From: a virus | Reading direction: 5' to 3' (one strand) | Length of the DNA stretch: 46,940 bases | Virus record (IMG/VR): IMGVR_UViG_3300050821_002632 | Span: 1-46,940 of that record | In this document: positions 30,762 to 39,340 of the stretch, piece by piece | Layout of the letters: each line of letters opens with the position of its first letter | How positions within the stretch are numbered: position 1 is the first letter of the stretch | Program-made: the position numbers and the translations under genes | The notes under the pieces: generated by a model | What the model saw: only the letters and a program-made list of their open reading frames with translations | Databases searched by the model: none | What the model was told of the DNA's origin: nothing

Positions 30762-31982
30762 TTAGGAGTTAGCAACAGAATGACGGTAACTGTCAAGAGA
30801 TTTCTGTATCTGTGTTACCGTTCCGTCAAAGCCTACCGTAGAGTTACGAAATATCTTAACGGATGGGTACCAGCCAGAAGTATCCTCCCTACCCCATTTG
30901 CAGTCCTGATAACCGCCAAGGATAAGCCACGTATCTTTCCCCATCGCGCCAGCCAAATGCACAATTGAAGTATCCACGGTAATAACAAGATCCAGATTTG
31001 AAATAATAGACGCTGTATCATTCCAACTCCTTATCTCAGGTTCCCGGCAACCCTCGGGAGCCTTGTAGCCTTTCTGTAAGCTGATCCACTCCACATTTCT
31101 ATTGGAGATTAACTGTGCGGCTTGGTCTAGCTTCAGTGAACGGAACTTGCGAACATCCATAGCTTCTCCGCATTCCCAGCAGATACCGACTAAAGGTTTA
31201 CCGTTGCGAGGTAGCGGGACTCTCTTGGGATCTCCTTCCAGATAGGTACCCGGAAACCACGGCTTATCTACCTTGAGCCATTGTAGCAATTCAAAGATGC
31301 TGACCCAGTAATCATAGGGATGTTCCTTATCATAGAACACTACGTCATCCTTGAGGCGGGGATTCTTCTCTTCTTCGTCCATGTGACACCAGGGATGATC
31401 CTTTAGATATTCTCCGACATCAGGAAAGGTGCAGTAACTTACGATAGCGCCCATCTCGTGGAGTTTCAGGTAGAAACGGAATAGCCAGAAAGCGTCTCCC
31501 CTTCCGCCTTCCGTGATAACCATGATGCGCTTGCCATTAAGATCTTCACCTTTCCATTCCTGAACTCCCTTAGGAGCGATCCACTGTTTGGATTCACGAT
31601 AGCGGCTGCAGAGAGGCCATGCCTCAAGCCATCTTCCTTTTCGGATCAGCTCCTCCGCATAGATGTGGCCCATCATCTGATCGTTCGGAAGGATCTGATG
31701 AGCCCTTTGAATGTAAGGGAATGCCTCTTCGTGCCTGCCGTATTGTCTAAGGATACAGGCATAGTTGAGATAGGTTTTCGCATTCATCCAAGGAAGAGAA
31801 TGAACCGCTCTCTCCGCATATCGAAAAGCCTCATCGTCCTGTTCCAGTACGTTGTAGTTGCTACAGAGATTCATCAGAGCTACCGGATCGAGAGGACATT
31901 CCAGGAGCCGGCTGAACTCTATGGGGATGCGCTGGCCTACTTCTTTCTTGGTGTAGATGAGATGACCACCTGCGGATTTCAT
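30762..31982 (-). CDS. TPR-containing glycosyltransferase (406 aa)
   Basis: ATG at 31982 overlaps the methyltransferase stop (ATGA). Residues about 30-130 hold two or three tetratricopeptide-like helix pairs (ALMNLCSNYNVLEQDDEAFRYAERAV; TYLNYACILRQYGRHEEAFPYIQRA). The C-terminal half resembles GT9/SPINDLY-type glycosyltransferases: GKPLVGICWECG, then NLDLVITVDTSIVHLAGAMGKDTWLIL, and WYPSVKIFRNS. It probably transfers sugar to protein or surface glycans. Wedged with a TylF-like methyltransferase between portal and scaffold, it may modify virion proteins. Confidence 0.7.
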   Translation of the reverse strand: MKSAGGHLIYTKKEVGQRIPIEFSRLLECPLDPVALMNLCSNYNVLEQDDEAFRYAERAVHSLPWMNAKTYLNYACILRQYGRHEEAFPYIQRAHQILPNDQMMGHIYAEELIRKGRWLEAWPLCSRYRESKQWIAPKGVQEWKGEDLNGKRIMVITEGGRGDAFWLFRFYLKLHEMGAIVSYCTFPDVGEYLKDHPWCHMDEEEKNPRLKDDVVFYDKEHPYDYWVSIFELLQWLKVDKPWFPGTYLEGDPKRVPLPRNGKPLVGICWECGEAMDVRKFRSLKLDQAAQLISNRNVEWISLQKGYKAPEGCREPEIRSWNDTASIISNLDLVITVDTSIVHLAGAMGKDTWLILGGYQDCKWGREDTSGWYPSVKIFRNSTVGFDGTVTQIQKSLDSYRHSVANS

Positions 31983-32497
31983 TTTCTCACCATAGCGAAG
32001 CCGTTCTCATCGACCTGCATTCTGCCTCCGAAGTAAGTATCCATGATTAGATTGATGCCCTTACAGGCGGGATTGACGTAATCATCCGCCACCAGGATTC
32101 CTTGAGGGACTAGACAAGGCCACAGGATATCGATAGCCTCCTTGGCGCTCCCGTAGAGATCACAATCGATATAGATCATGCTGAAATACCGTACCGATTG
32201 AGCGATAAGAGGTAGCGTATATTTGAATCTACCTGGAACGGGAACGATGTTAGTCCCTTCAGCTAATGGCATGATCTCATCCCACGAGGTAAGGAAATCG
32301 CCTTCCTTGTGGCCATCGATCTCGGTAGGTTCGGGCATACCTCGAAAGGTGTCGCAGGCGTAGACGATCTTCTCTTTACAGATCGTACCGATCCTTAGAG
32401 CGGAATCCAGTTTCCAGCTACCGCATTCGATAATGTCTCCGGGAAGATCGTTAGCTAATCTGGCGTAACGGATGATCGGATGTTCACTGCTGGCCAT
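31979..32497 (-). CDS. TylF/MacO-type O-methyltransferase (about 172 aa)
   Basis: I take ATG 32497 (14-base overlap with the portal end); the frame is open to ATG 32629, but that part overlaps the portal's Gln/Asn-rich tail. Family marks: GDIIECGSW (SAM-binding loop), ACDTFRGMPEP, MIYIDCDLYGSAKEAI with the metal-site acidic residues, and GILVADDYVNPACKG. TylF-like enzymes methylate sugar hydroxyls using SAM and Mg2+. It is coupled to the glycosyltransferase, suggesting a joint glycan-modifying pair. Confidence 0.75.
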   Translation of the reverse strand: MASSEHPIIRYARLANDLPGDIIECGSWKLDSALRIGTICKEKIVYACDTFRGMPEPTEIDGHKEGDFLTSWDEIMPLAEGTNIVPVPGRFKYTLPLIAQSVRYFSMIYIDCDLYGSAKEAIDILWPCLVPQGILVADDYVNPACKGINLIMDTYFGGRMQVDENGFAMVRK

Positions 32498-35400
32498 TGC
32501 GGCGGCGTTGCTGGGCGGAGTGGGATTGACCTCGTTGGCCAATATGCGATTGGTTACCGCCGCTGGGTTGGGGAAGGTTAGGCTTCGCCGCTTGGCCCTT
32601 GACGCCCCTGTCATGCTTGAATTGCTCATTGTTATTCTTGTTTCCTTGAGGAGATTGTTGCTGATTGCCAGACTGCTGACCTTGTTGCTGACCGGATTGT
32701 TGCGCCATGAGGCCCTGAACTTCGGATACTGTAGCCATGTTCTGCATGTGCTGAATGAAGTGAGTATGAGCCGCTACCTTGACTGGAGGAGGCTGACTGT
32801 CCCAATCGTCGGAGTTCATCCAATCCCGCAGGGTTTTCATGTGCGCCTGATCGTTTTGTACGAAAGCGATAGGCTGAGGGAATTGACCGGATTGCTTGCC
32901 TTGATCGATCTCTTTCTGCTGTACCTTGGCATCGGAGGAGAACTCATCGAGATCGGGAGAGAGTTGATAGAGTTCCAGCGCTTTGCGCCTTACCTGAGGA
33001 GGTAGCTGCGGGTTGAATGCACCTACCGCGATAGCTTGGTTGAAACTCTGTTGCTGCTGATAGTCCAAGGGGATGATATTCGCCCTCATCTTGAACTTCT
33101 CTTTATCGAGCATCTCCCCGCGTAACTGCTTGAACTCCCACTGTCCGTTAGGCCCCATGATGGCCGAGACACGATCATCGAGCCAGTTCTCCGCGTCGAT
33201 CTTCAGCATCTGCTGAGCCCACTTCTCATTCTCTTCCCGATACATCAACTGCAACGGTCCCAGCATGGATTGACTGGCCTGAGCGGCCTGTTGCTGGCCA
33301 CCGTAAGTATTGATCCCCGGTTCGTGCTGGCCTATAGCCGAGGGAGATACACCGGAATTGAATTGCATATTCTGCATACGTGTGCTGCGCCAGTTCCATA
33401 CGTCTGTACTTAGTTGTCCTCCGGGGAGCCACTTGGCTGCTTGGTCGATGGACTTACCGCCAAGGTTCTTCAGTTCCACCACGTAGCCAGCATCATTGAT
33501 AATGTTGTTCTTATCAAGGCGCTGAGCATCAGCAAGAAGCAGAGGTAAAGAGTTATAGTCAACGTGTCGCAGAATGAGACGATCAACTTCGTCTAGTAAC
33601 ATTTGATCTGGAAGTAAATCATCGTCTCCATCTCCCCAAAAACGACCTTCTACATGGATGTGCTTGAAATGAGTCCAATGATCGTCCATGGATTCGTTTC
33701 GCGTGGTCAGCAGACAATCATCTGCTTTAGCTGCATACATTCCATCGGGGAATTTCTTTCTGAGATCAGAATCAGATTGATACATCGAAGGACGAATCCA
33801 ACCCTCTATGAGAGGTACCTTGGCCTGAGTGACGGCTCGCTCGTACCAGCCGGGGTATTGCGTGGGATCGGATGGCAGCTCAGGAATGGCCTGCTGGTAG
33901 ATCAAGCCGATATCCTCTGAAGCATTTACGGTATCTCCCGGCATAGTATCGCCAGCGAAGTTCGCCTTGGGAAACGTAGCCTGTAAGCCTACCTTGTCCA
34001 CCATTCGGACTCTCAGAAGATAAGGAGCCTGCCACAAATTCTTTATTGAGGACCTGACGTAGACCTCGAAGGGCCAGACGACTTCGCAGCTTTCTTGTCC
34101 TCTTGGATATGCGGTCTTGCCGGAGAGCTTAGGTACTGTTGCAGTTCGAGGGGCTGTATGCTGCACGGGGACAGGGGAAGACGGGCCGCATTGCGGGCAA
34201 ACAGGTTCCTGACCCTCACCGCCCATTCCGCAATTGGGACATTGCCAGGTTCCTTGGTCAAGTTGAACCTCCACATCTTCGTAGACTGGAGCGGTAACGA
34301 AACCGTAGCGGGGATCGACGGAATAATAAGAGTAACGGAAGCTATTGCCGTAGAGCCGCATGTTCTGGGCTTCCATGGCGCGGATGGCGTCATAGCCGAT
34401 GTTCTCCTTGTTTATGTTGAGAGCGGTCCTAGCTGCTTCAGCGACGCCCTGAGAGGTGGGATCGGGACCATTCGGCTGAGCAATGAACTCAGGAGCTGTC
34501 TGAACGTACATGGCAGTGCCGTAACGGATGTAGCTGCGGTAATAGTTGGAGGCAAAGCTATATTCAGCTTGGTTGACTCCAATCGTATCGAAGGACATTC
34601 CCACGTCGGACAAGATATTGTCATGATATCCGCAGTTGTGAACGAAAATGCCGCAAGAGAGCGCGATATTACTAGTACGCGGTACAGTCACATCATAGAC
34701 TTCACGATCTCCAACATCTACAACTGAAATGACTCTGTGGTTCTTGAGTTTCCTTCGCTTGTCCCAATAAGCCGCCACAGCAGAAGCCTGCTTCTCTCGA
34801 TTCTCAGGCTTACTCCACCATTCACGAATACCTTCCGCTCGCGCATTGTTGAACTCTTTGGTCTTTCTAACTTCACGATTACGCTGAACAAATAAATGAT
34901 TGTCAGCAAACATCTGCTTGGTGCGCTGCGAAGCATTCTTACGATTCTCGGGATTCTTCCAGAAATTCCGTTTATGATTGGAGATTCGCGCCCTGCCATG
35001 AGCGCTTAACTTAGAAGCGTGTTCTTTTGGAGTTAATACCTCAAGGTTCTCAGGGACGTTATTACGAGTGTTGTCATCCTTATGATGAACGTGTTTCCCT
35101 TTCGGATAAGCTCCAAATACATCAGTAGCTACCCAGCGATGCTCACTTTCAAATCGGGCATCAAAAGGCTGAAAGATAGCTCCATACGTGGCGTCAGCAC
35201 CACTGCGGTAGAGTGGAACAAGTCTATCTCCAGTCTGCAATTCCCCCGCTTCCATGTATCCGGCAAACCATGTCAGTACCCTATGATCCTTGGTGCAGAT
35301 GAAAGAATCTCCGTTATCTAGCGTTACTTCTACACAGGGCTTGATGCCTGTTTTAAGGCAGCGCTCAATCTGTACGGGAACAATGCGGCCCTGCCGGTTA

Positions 35401-35735
35401 TCAAATCCGTAACTCCAGACAGGAAGGTGTTCACTGGATAGTTGTTTGAGAGTTACGTCCCGATTATCAAGTAGGTGTATTTTAGTATCGCCGTCCAGGC
35501 AGAAGAACAGGTGGTTGCGGAACCATTTTCTGTGGAGCTGGATTTTTTCATATTGACTCTGATAGTAGAAGTGATCGAGCAGCCACTTGATGCGTTTCTG
35601 CGGAGTGTCCCACTGCGGATAACTACCATAGGGATCTTTATTCTTATCTCGGGTCTGAAGATCTCGGATAGGCTTATCGGCACCCTTGAAGAGATCGGTG
35701 ATCTTTCCGGCTAATCCACCTATGATACCGCCCAA
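32484..35735 (-). CDS. Portal protein with in-frame HNH intein (1083 aa precursor)
   Basis: ATG at 35735. The precursor carries a 289-aa intein at residues 79-367. The spliced product would be 794 aa, within the large podovirus portal range. Extein features include YRKWFRNHLFF / CGYHDNILSDVG around the insertion, long helical and beta parts, GPLQLMYREENEKWAQQML, and a Gln/Asn-rich C-terminal tail. A four-Cys ribbon (CPNCG...CPQCG), encoded near 34180-34250, is an unusual addition. The portal forms the dodecameric DNA channel at one capsid vertex. Its position between terminase and scaffold fits. Confidence 0.75.
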   Translation of the reverse strand: MGGIIGGLAGKITDLFKGADKPIRDLQTRDKNKDPYGSYPQWDTPQKRIKWLLDHFYYQSQYEKIQLHRKWFRNHLFFCLDGDTKIHLLDNRDVTLKQLSSEHLPVWSYGFDNRQGRIVPVQIERCLKTGIKPCVEVTLDNGDSFICTKDHRVLTWFAGYMEAGELQTGDRLVPLYRSGADATYGAIFQPFDARFESEHRWVATDVFGAYPKGKHVHHKDDNTRNNVPENLEVLTPKEHASKLSAHGRARISNHKRNFWKNPENRKNASQRTKQMFADNHLFVQRNREVRKTKEFNNARAEGIREWWSKPENREKQASAVAAYWDKRRKLKNHRVISVVDVGDREVYDVTVPRTSNIALSCGIFVHNCGYHDNILSDVGMSFDTIGVNQAEYSFASNYYRSYIRYGTAMYVQTAPEFIAQPNGPDPTSQGVAEAARTALNINKENIGYDAIRAMEAQNMRLYGNSFRYSYYSVDPRYGFVTAPVYEDVEVQLDQGTWQCPNCGMGGEGQEPVCPQCGPSSPVPVQHTAPRTATVPKLSGKTAYPRGQESCEVVWPFEVYVRSSIKNLWQAPYLLRVRMVDKVGLQATFPKANFAGDTMPGDTVNASEDIGLIYQQAIPELPSDPTQYPGWYERAVTQAKVPLIEGWIRPSMYQSDSDLRKKFPDGMYAAKADDCLLTTRNESMDDHWTHFKHIHVEGRFWGDGDDDLLPDQMLLDEVDRLILRHVDYNSLPLLLADAQRLDKNNIINDAGYVVELKNLGGKSIDQAAKWLPGGQLSTDVWNWRSTRMQNMQFNSGVSPSAIGQHEPGINTYGGQQQAAQASQSMLGPLQLMYREENEKWAQQMLKIDAENWLDDRVSAIMGPNGQWEFKQLRGEMLDKEKFKMRANIIPLDYQQQQSFNQAIAVGAFNPQLPPQVRRKALELYQLSPDLDEFSSDAKVQQKEIDQGKQSGQFPQPIAFVQNDQAHMKTLRDWMNSDDWDSQPPPVKVAAHTHFIQHMQNMATVSEVQGLMAQQSGQQQGQQSGNQQQSPQGNKNNNEQFKHDRGVKGQAAKPNLPQPSGGNQSHIGQRGQSHSAQQRRRNGQQ
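34635..35501 (-). mobile_element. Intein with HNH homing endonuclease, inserted in the portal gene
   Basis: The first residue is Cys (CLDGDTKIHL, block A). Block B is NGDSFICTKDHRV with the TxxH motif, block F is REVYDVTVP, and the end is VHN followed by Cys (+1), all needed for protein splicing. The centre holds an HNH endonuclease domain (HRWVATDVFGAYPKGKHVHHKD, then NLEVLTPKEHA). Two NUMOD-like DNA-binding repeats follow (NFWKNPENRKNASQRTKQMF and EWWSKPENREKQASAVAAYW). It should splice itself out and spread by cutting intein-free portal genes. Confidence 0.85.
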
Positions 35736-36056
35736 TTATTTACCTCTTCCGATATCGCCCATTCCTGCGTTTAGTCCAGGGATCCTGAACATTACTTGGC
35801 GTTCTTTTCTCTGTTGATCTAGTTTTCGCAGGGCTGACTCCAGTTTCTTCTTAACGTCTACATCTTGCTGTTCGGGGATACCGATACCACCATTGAGTAT
35901 TTCCGCTTCAGGCAGAGGTTCCATATCATTCTTGATGAGCAGGCGATCCATCAGCCCTTTGATCATTCTGGCGTTCTGTAGCTCTCTGACGATCAGAATT
36001 GCCGCTAGAACGACGAGCGAGAAATAGAAGGGCATCTCGGACAGATATGAGTTCAT
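35736..36056 (-). CDS. Membrane-anchored coiled-coil protein (106 aa)
   Basis: I choose ATG 36056, which follows GGCAGGAGTATTCTAGAG; an in-frame start at 36092 has no ribosome-binding site. Residues 8-28 (PFYFSLVVLAAILIVREL) are one transmembrane helix. Residues 66-90 are charged and helical (VDVKKKLESALRKLDQQRKERQ). It sits between terminase-linked small genes and the portal. Possibly a membrane-tethered assembly factor. Confidence 0.6.
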   Translation of the reverse strand: MNSYLSEMPFYFSLVVLAAILIVRELQNARMIKGLMDRLLIKNDMEPLPEAEILNGGIGIPEQQDVDVKKKLESALRKLDQQRKERQVMFRIPGLNAGMGDIGRGK

Positions 36057-36120
36057 CTCTAGAATACTCCTGCCATTGATCTTCCTTACCAAAGTTATCC
36101 GGCATCACTAACCCCCAAAA

Positions 36121-36324
36121 CTAACCTGCATCGCAGTCTCCACAAGATAGCCGTGTTCTTCCGGTATGCTGATCGAAGGGTTGCAGATCGTGTTCCGATA
36201 CAATCTTGCCGCAGACATGACAGCGCTTATGAGAGCCTATCCACTGAACTGCCGGTATCACCGGCGCATTAAATAGCTCCTTGGCCTCAGCCTCTATTTG
36301 AATCTCTAACGCCGTCTTTTCCAT
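36121..36324 (-). CDS. Zinc-ribbon protein (67 aa)
   Basis: ATG at 36324, overlapping the upstream TAA by one base (TAATG). The N-terminal helix EIQIEAEAKELF leads to KRCHVCGKIVSEHD...LSCGDCDAG, a four-Cys zinc ribbon with extra His. Located between terminase and portal. Function unknown. Confidence 0.65.
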   Translation of the reverse strand: MEKTALEIQIEAEAKELFNAPVIPAVQWIGSHKRCHVCGKIVSEHDLQPFDQHTGRTRLSCGDCDAG

Positions 36325-36455
36325 TATGCTTTAGCCTTCACAGCTACTTTCACCTTGATACTAGCTTTCTTCTTCTTGCTCTTCCCCGCCATTGCAGCTA
36401 CCTTGCCGGTCAAAGGCTTCACCAAAGCGTTCATACTACTAAGATCAGCGCCCAT
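36324..36455 (-). CDS. 43-aa lysine-rich basic peptide
   Basis: ATG at 36455, TAA at 36324-36326. The product MGADLSSMNALVKPLTGKVA is followed by a Lys-rich tail (KSKKKKASIKVKVAVKAKA) with 12 Lys in 27 residues. It should bind DNA or another acidic partner. It overlaps both neighbours, supporting co-translation in the packaging region; a DNA-condensing or packaging-accessory role is a guess. Confidence 0.6.
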   Translation of the reverse strand: MGADLSSMNALVKPLTGKVAAMAGKSKKKKASIKVKVAVKAKA

Positions 36456-37092
36456 TATTGATTATCTCCACACCTTTTCTCCAATCCACCCAGTCGTCAT
36501 CTTCCCAAACTCCGCAGACGTCTCCGTTGGCTACAGGCTTCTGCATCACTCTACACCAACCGGTAGCAGAGTCCCACTTGGTTCCGTTATCGACAAGATA
36601 ATAGTCACAGTCGTCTCCGTTGTTTCCACCGCCGCAATTTGCACCGGAGTATTCAAGTCCAGGCTTGGGAGCATTGATCCATCCGAATCCAAGATTATCG
36701 GGATCACGGTAAGGGAAGGGTCGATACCGAACTTCTCCCGTATTCGGTTCTCCAGGGTCGGCTTGTCCGCAAACAGGCCAGTATTCGATGGGTTTGACAT
36801 CGGCAGTAGTCTCCTTGGGCCAGATGAATTTCTTTACCGGAATGTTTGGTCCCATGTAACCACAGGTGGCTGCCGACTTGTTATAGATCGTACAGTGATA
36901 GCAGGAACAGGGGATATCGTTCATCTCTTCCGCTGTGAGATATCCCACTTGGCCTGCATCCAGAACGGGAGCTGAGGTATCTTTCACTCCAACGGTGGAG
37001 TTAGCCATCCGTAACGCATTAACTTTGCGAAGTTGCTTATCATCGTAAAGAGGGAATCCACCTTCGGAGATCTTAAGAGAACTGCGGTCCAT
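36445..37092 (-). CDS. Cysteine-rich phage protein (215 aa)
   Basis: ATG at 37092 overlaps the terminase end by 20 bases. It has about ten Cys, including PCSCYHCTIYNKSAATCGY, CGGGNNGDDC and WCRVMQKPVANGDVCGVWEDDDW. The first cluster (C-x-C-x2-C...C) could bind a metal or a cluster. The middle is Pro/Tyr-rich (PFPYRDPDNLGFGWINAPKPG). I do not recognise the family. Its place between terminase and portal suggests a head or packaging role. Confidence 0.6.
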   Translation of the reverse strand: MDRSSLKISEGGFPLYDDKQLRKVNALRMANSTVGVKDTSAPVLDAGQVGYLTAEEMNDIPCSCYHCTIYNKSAATCGYMGPNIPVKKFIWPKETTADVKPIEYWPVCGQADPGEPNTGEVRYRPFPYRDPDNLGFGWINAPKPGLEYSGANCGGGNNGDDCDYYLVDNGTKWDSATGWCRVMQKPVANGDVCGVWEDDDWVDWRKGVEIINNGR

Positions 37093-38569
37093 GACGGGAA
37101 GGTATCACCTGTCTTGTGGATTTGAAAGGAGTTCTTGATAGCCTGTTAAGCCTTGCTACCTTCTGATCAGCCTGTTCCTTGGCTTGCCAGAATACCTTGC
37201 TCATTATCGGCAATGAAGGATTATCCCATTTCTTGGCTGCGACGATATCTGCCGGTGTCGGCCTGAAAGTGTGGATAGCGTAACGGATTCCATCAGGCAT
37301 ATGAGAGTGTTCGTGGTTCGTGGTGAAGTCGTTCTTGGGATTCCCCGACCTATCCTTGGGCCATTTATAGCCGCTGAGTTCCGTTATAGTATTAGTGCAT
37401 GATTTGGCCACGAAATATCGCGGTGCCCCTTGGGTATTGTTGAAGGGATGAGTCAATCTCGGGTCTACGTGCATGTATTGTTCTACTTTGAACAGGCCGG
37501 GACGACGCTCCTTGATGGCCGGGACTCCATAGATACCGTGTTCGTCTAGTTCTTGGGCTGCGGCTCGCTGGGCGTAGTCATAGGCCAACCCTTCAAGCGT
37601 GCGGCCTTCAAGATGATGTTGTAACTCTGTAGCGATTGGAGCAATTCGGAGATCGACTCCATAGATTTCCGCGAACTGATAGAGTGCTCCGTCAGGACTG
37701 ATAGAAATAATTGGCAGAGCCCAAGGGTCTCCTTCGCTACCAGAGCCAATGTCCATACCCACGATACAAGGCCAGCCAGCAGGAGGCTTATCAGAATCAC
37801 CGAAAATAGCCCAATGCTGCGTATCATCGTAGACATGAGTTAGCTCCGTAAATTCCTTGTATACCAAGTCGGTGAAGTCGGTGAAATGACCCAAAGAGAA
37901 GCGTTCGTACCAGTCGGGGGGATAGAGAGCCTTCTGGCGATCCAAATATCCAGCTTCGAGGAAAGTATTATCAGCAGATCGGGCTCCCACTCCGTAGAAA
38001 AGACGCTTCCACTCCTCTTTCCTGTTGGGATCAAAGAAGTGCCTCCACATGTAATCATGACCGGCAGGGTTGCTACTGAGTCGGATGATCTTTCTGACGC
38101 TTGATTTCCTTCGGAGACGGCCAATCAACAGTAAGAATACCTTCTCTTCTATCTCTGAAGCCTCATCGATATAGGCTTTGGATAGATTAAGAGAACGGAT
38201 ATGGCCGAATACCTTGGGATCAGTGATATCCAAGTGCCGGAAGAGAACGGGATGACCGTTATTAAAGGTCCATATCTTCTTACTCTCCGACCACTCACCA
38301 TAATCTGCGGGAACCAGCTCCAGGAAGATCCGCATGGTCGTGGATTCAAGAGCTGGCATGTTAAGACGGCCTACCAGGCTCATGCCATCCGGTTCTGCGA
38401 GGGCGTTGAGGATACAGCAGGTCATCAGAGTAACTGTTTTGGCCGAACCCTCTCCACCAACGAAAGCGGTACCGAAGTGCTTACTGAGCATGAACTCCTT
38501 GGCCTTGGGGAGTTTCTCCAGGCCGGCAATGGCATCCTGAAGGGTTATTTCTCCGGCGTAGTAGCCCAT
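37073..38569 (-). CDS. terL: Terminase large subunit (498 aa)
   Basis: ATG at 38569. ATPase motifs: Walker A GGEGSAKT at 38-45 and Walker B KAYIDEA with Asp135-Glu136. The C-terminal RNase H-like nuclease shows GMDIGSG (Asp273), YDYAQR (Asp331) and MPDGIRYA (Asp426). Length is normal for the family. It packages concatemeric DNA into the prohead through the portal and cuts it. It overlaps its neighbours slightly in the late leftward operon. Confidence 0.9.
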   Translation of the reverse strand: MGYYAGEITLQDAIAGLEKLPKAKEFMLSKHFGTAFVGGEGSAKTVTLMTCCILNALAEPDGMSLVGRLNMPALESTTMRIFLELVPADYGEWSESKKIWTFNNGHPVLFRHLDITDPKVFGHIRSLNLSKAYIDEASEIEEKVFLLLIGRLRRKSSVRKIIRLSSNPAGHDYMWRHFFDPNRKEEWKRLFYGVGARSADNTFLEAGYLDRQKALYPPDWYERFSLGHFTDFTDLVYKEFTELTHVYDDTQHWAIFGDSDKPPAGWPCIVGMDIGSGSEGDPWALPIISISPDGALYQFAEIYGVDLRIAPIATELQHHLEGRTLEGLAYDYAQRAAAQELDEHGIYGVPAIKERRPGLFKVEQYMHVDPRLTHPFNNTQGAPRYFVAKSCTNTITELSGYKWPKDRSGNPKNDFTTNHEHSHMPDGIRYAIHTFRPTPADIVAAKKWDNPSLPIMSKVFWQAKEQADQKVARLNRLSRTPFKSTRQVIPSRHGPQFS

Positions 38570-39195
38570 TCTCTTCTCATGACGGCGAGCCTACCCTCTA
38601 GCGTAACCTTCCAACCTTTATCGATAGCGTAGGCAATAGCCAGAGTAGCCTTGGTGGGGATATCATCCATCACCACAACCTTAGCACCCTTGGACTCCAC
38701 GGCCTTGAACTCCGATAAGCCGTGTTCCAGATTATCCGAGGTATCTAGAAAAGCGAAATCGATATTGAAGTGAATCATATCGAGGGCCATAAGAGATTCC
38801 TTACAGATGAAGGTGATCTCCCCCGATAGGGCTTTCTTATCTCGAATAGCCTTGATGGCTAGATCGATGTGGGATTGATCCATATCAATGCACCAGAGAT
38901 GACCACCCTGTGTTTTATAAAGCCACTCTGCGATCCGCAAGGTGCTCCAGCCATCTCCGGCCTCCGCATCGGGATGAGTTGATCTCATGCAGCCCGTCTC
39001 TACGATAATGAGAGGACGATCTTCCTGTTTCCAGAACTTATCCAGGATAGCAACGACTTGTTCTCCAGGGCTTAATGTTTTGGTCATCTGTGAGGTCCTG
39101 GTGCCCTGCGAGGAGATGCCGACATCTGTGGAAGGGAACGATTTTGGATCATCGACCCGCAAGAGGTTAGCAATAAACATAGGAATAGTAAGCAT
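38545..39195 (-). CDS. SAM-dependent methyltransferase (216 aa)
   Basis: ATG at 39195 lies one base after the regulator's TGA; a shorter start at ATG 39087 is possible. Class I methyltransferase marks are ETGCMRS (66-72, SAM loop), DGWSTLRIAEWL and HLWCIDMDQSHIDLA (acidic residue after the second strand), and IDFAFLDTSDN. The substrate is unknown; the type resembles small-molecule or sugar methylases rather than DNA methylases (no DPPY or PC motif). First functional gene after the late promoter. Confidence 0.7.
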   Translation of the reverse strand: MLTIPMFIANLLRVDDPKSFPSTDVGISSQGTRTSQMTKTLSPGEQVVAILDKFWKQEDRPLIIVETGCMRSTHPDAEAGDGWSTLRIAEWLYKTQGGHLWCIDMDQSHIDLAIKAIRDKKALSGEITFICKESLMALDMIHFNIDFAFLDTSDNLEHGLSEFKAVESKGAKVVVMDDIPTKATLAIAYAIDKGWKVTLEGRLAVMRREWATTPEK

Positions 39196-39196
39196 C

Positions 39197-39334
39197 TCAT
39201 CTAATCACCTTCAGTATCAGTTCCCGCACGAAGGCGGAAATATTCTCCCCGCAGATCTTCAGTAGTTTGCGATACTCAGCGGCTTCCAGGTAAACGTTAA
39301 TATTGTGGCGCTGGGAGAATTTCCTCTTTGGCAT
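39197..39334 (-). CDS. Ribbon-helix-helix regulator (45 aa), first gene of late operon
   Basis: ATG at 39334, TGA at 39197-39199. The sequence MPKRKFSQRHNINVYLEAAEYRKLLKICGENISAFVRELILKVIR is a complete Arc/CopG-type fold: strand NINVYL, helix A, turn GENIS, helix B. It has no ribosome-binding site. The promoter upstream predicts a transcript starting at or very near this ATG, so the message may be leaderless. The 14-bp palindrome in that promoter is a natural operator candidate for autoregulation. Confidence 0.75.
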   Translation of the reverse strand: MPKRKFSQRHNINVYLEAAEYRKLLKICGENISAFVRELILKVIR

Positions 39335-39340
39335 AGAGAG

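Noticed and set aside
32497-32629. N-terminal extension of the TylF-like methyltransferase from ATG 32629
   Set aside because: This part overlaps the portal's Gln/Asn-rich tail in another frame and does not resemble the enzyme family, which begins near the DLPGDIIECGSW region.
35926-36105. Minus-strand frame starting MPDNFGKEDQWQEYS upstream of the 106-aa membrane protein
   Set aside because: Only the first 16 codons lie outside the better-supported gene at 35736-36056; the remainder is a low-complexity Arg/Gln frame inside it. The short first part could be real, but I cannot support a gene.
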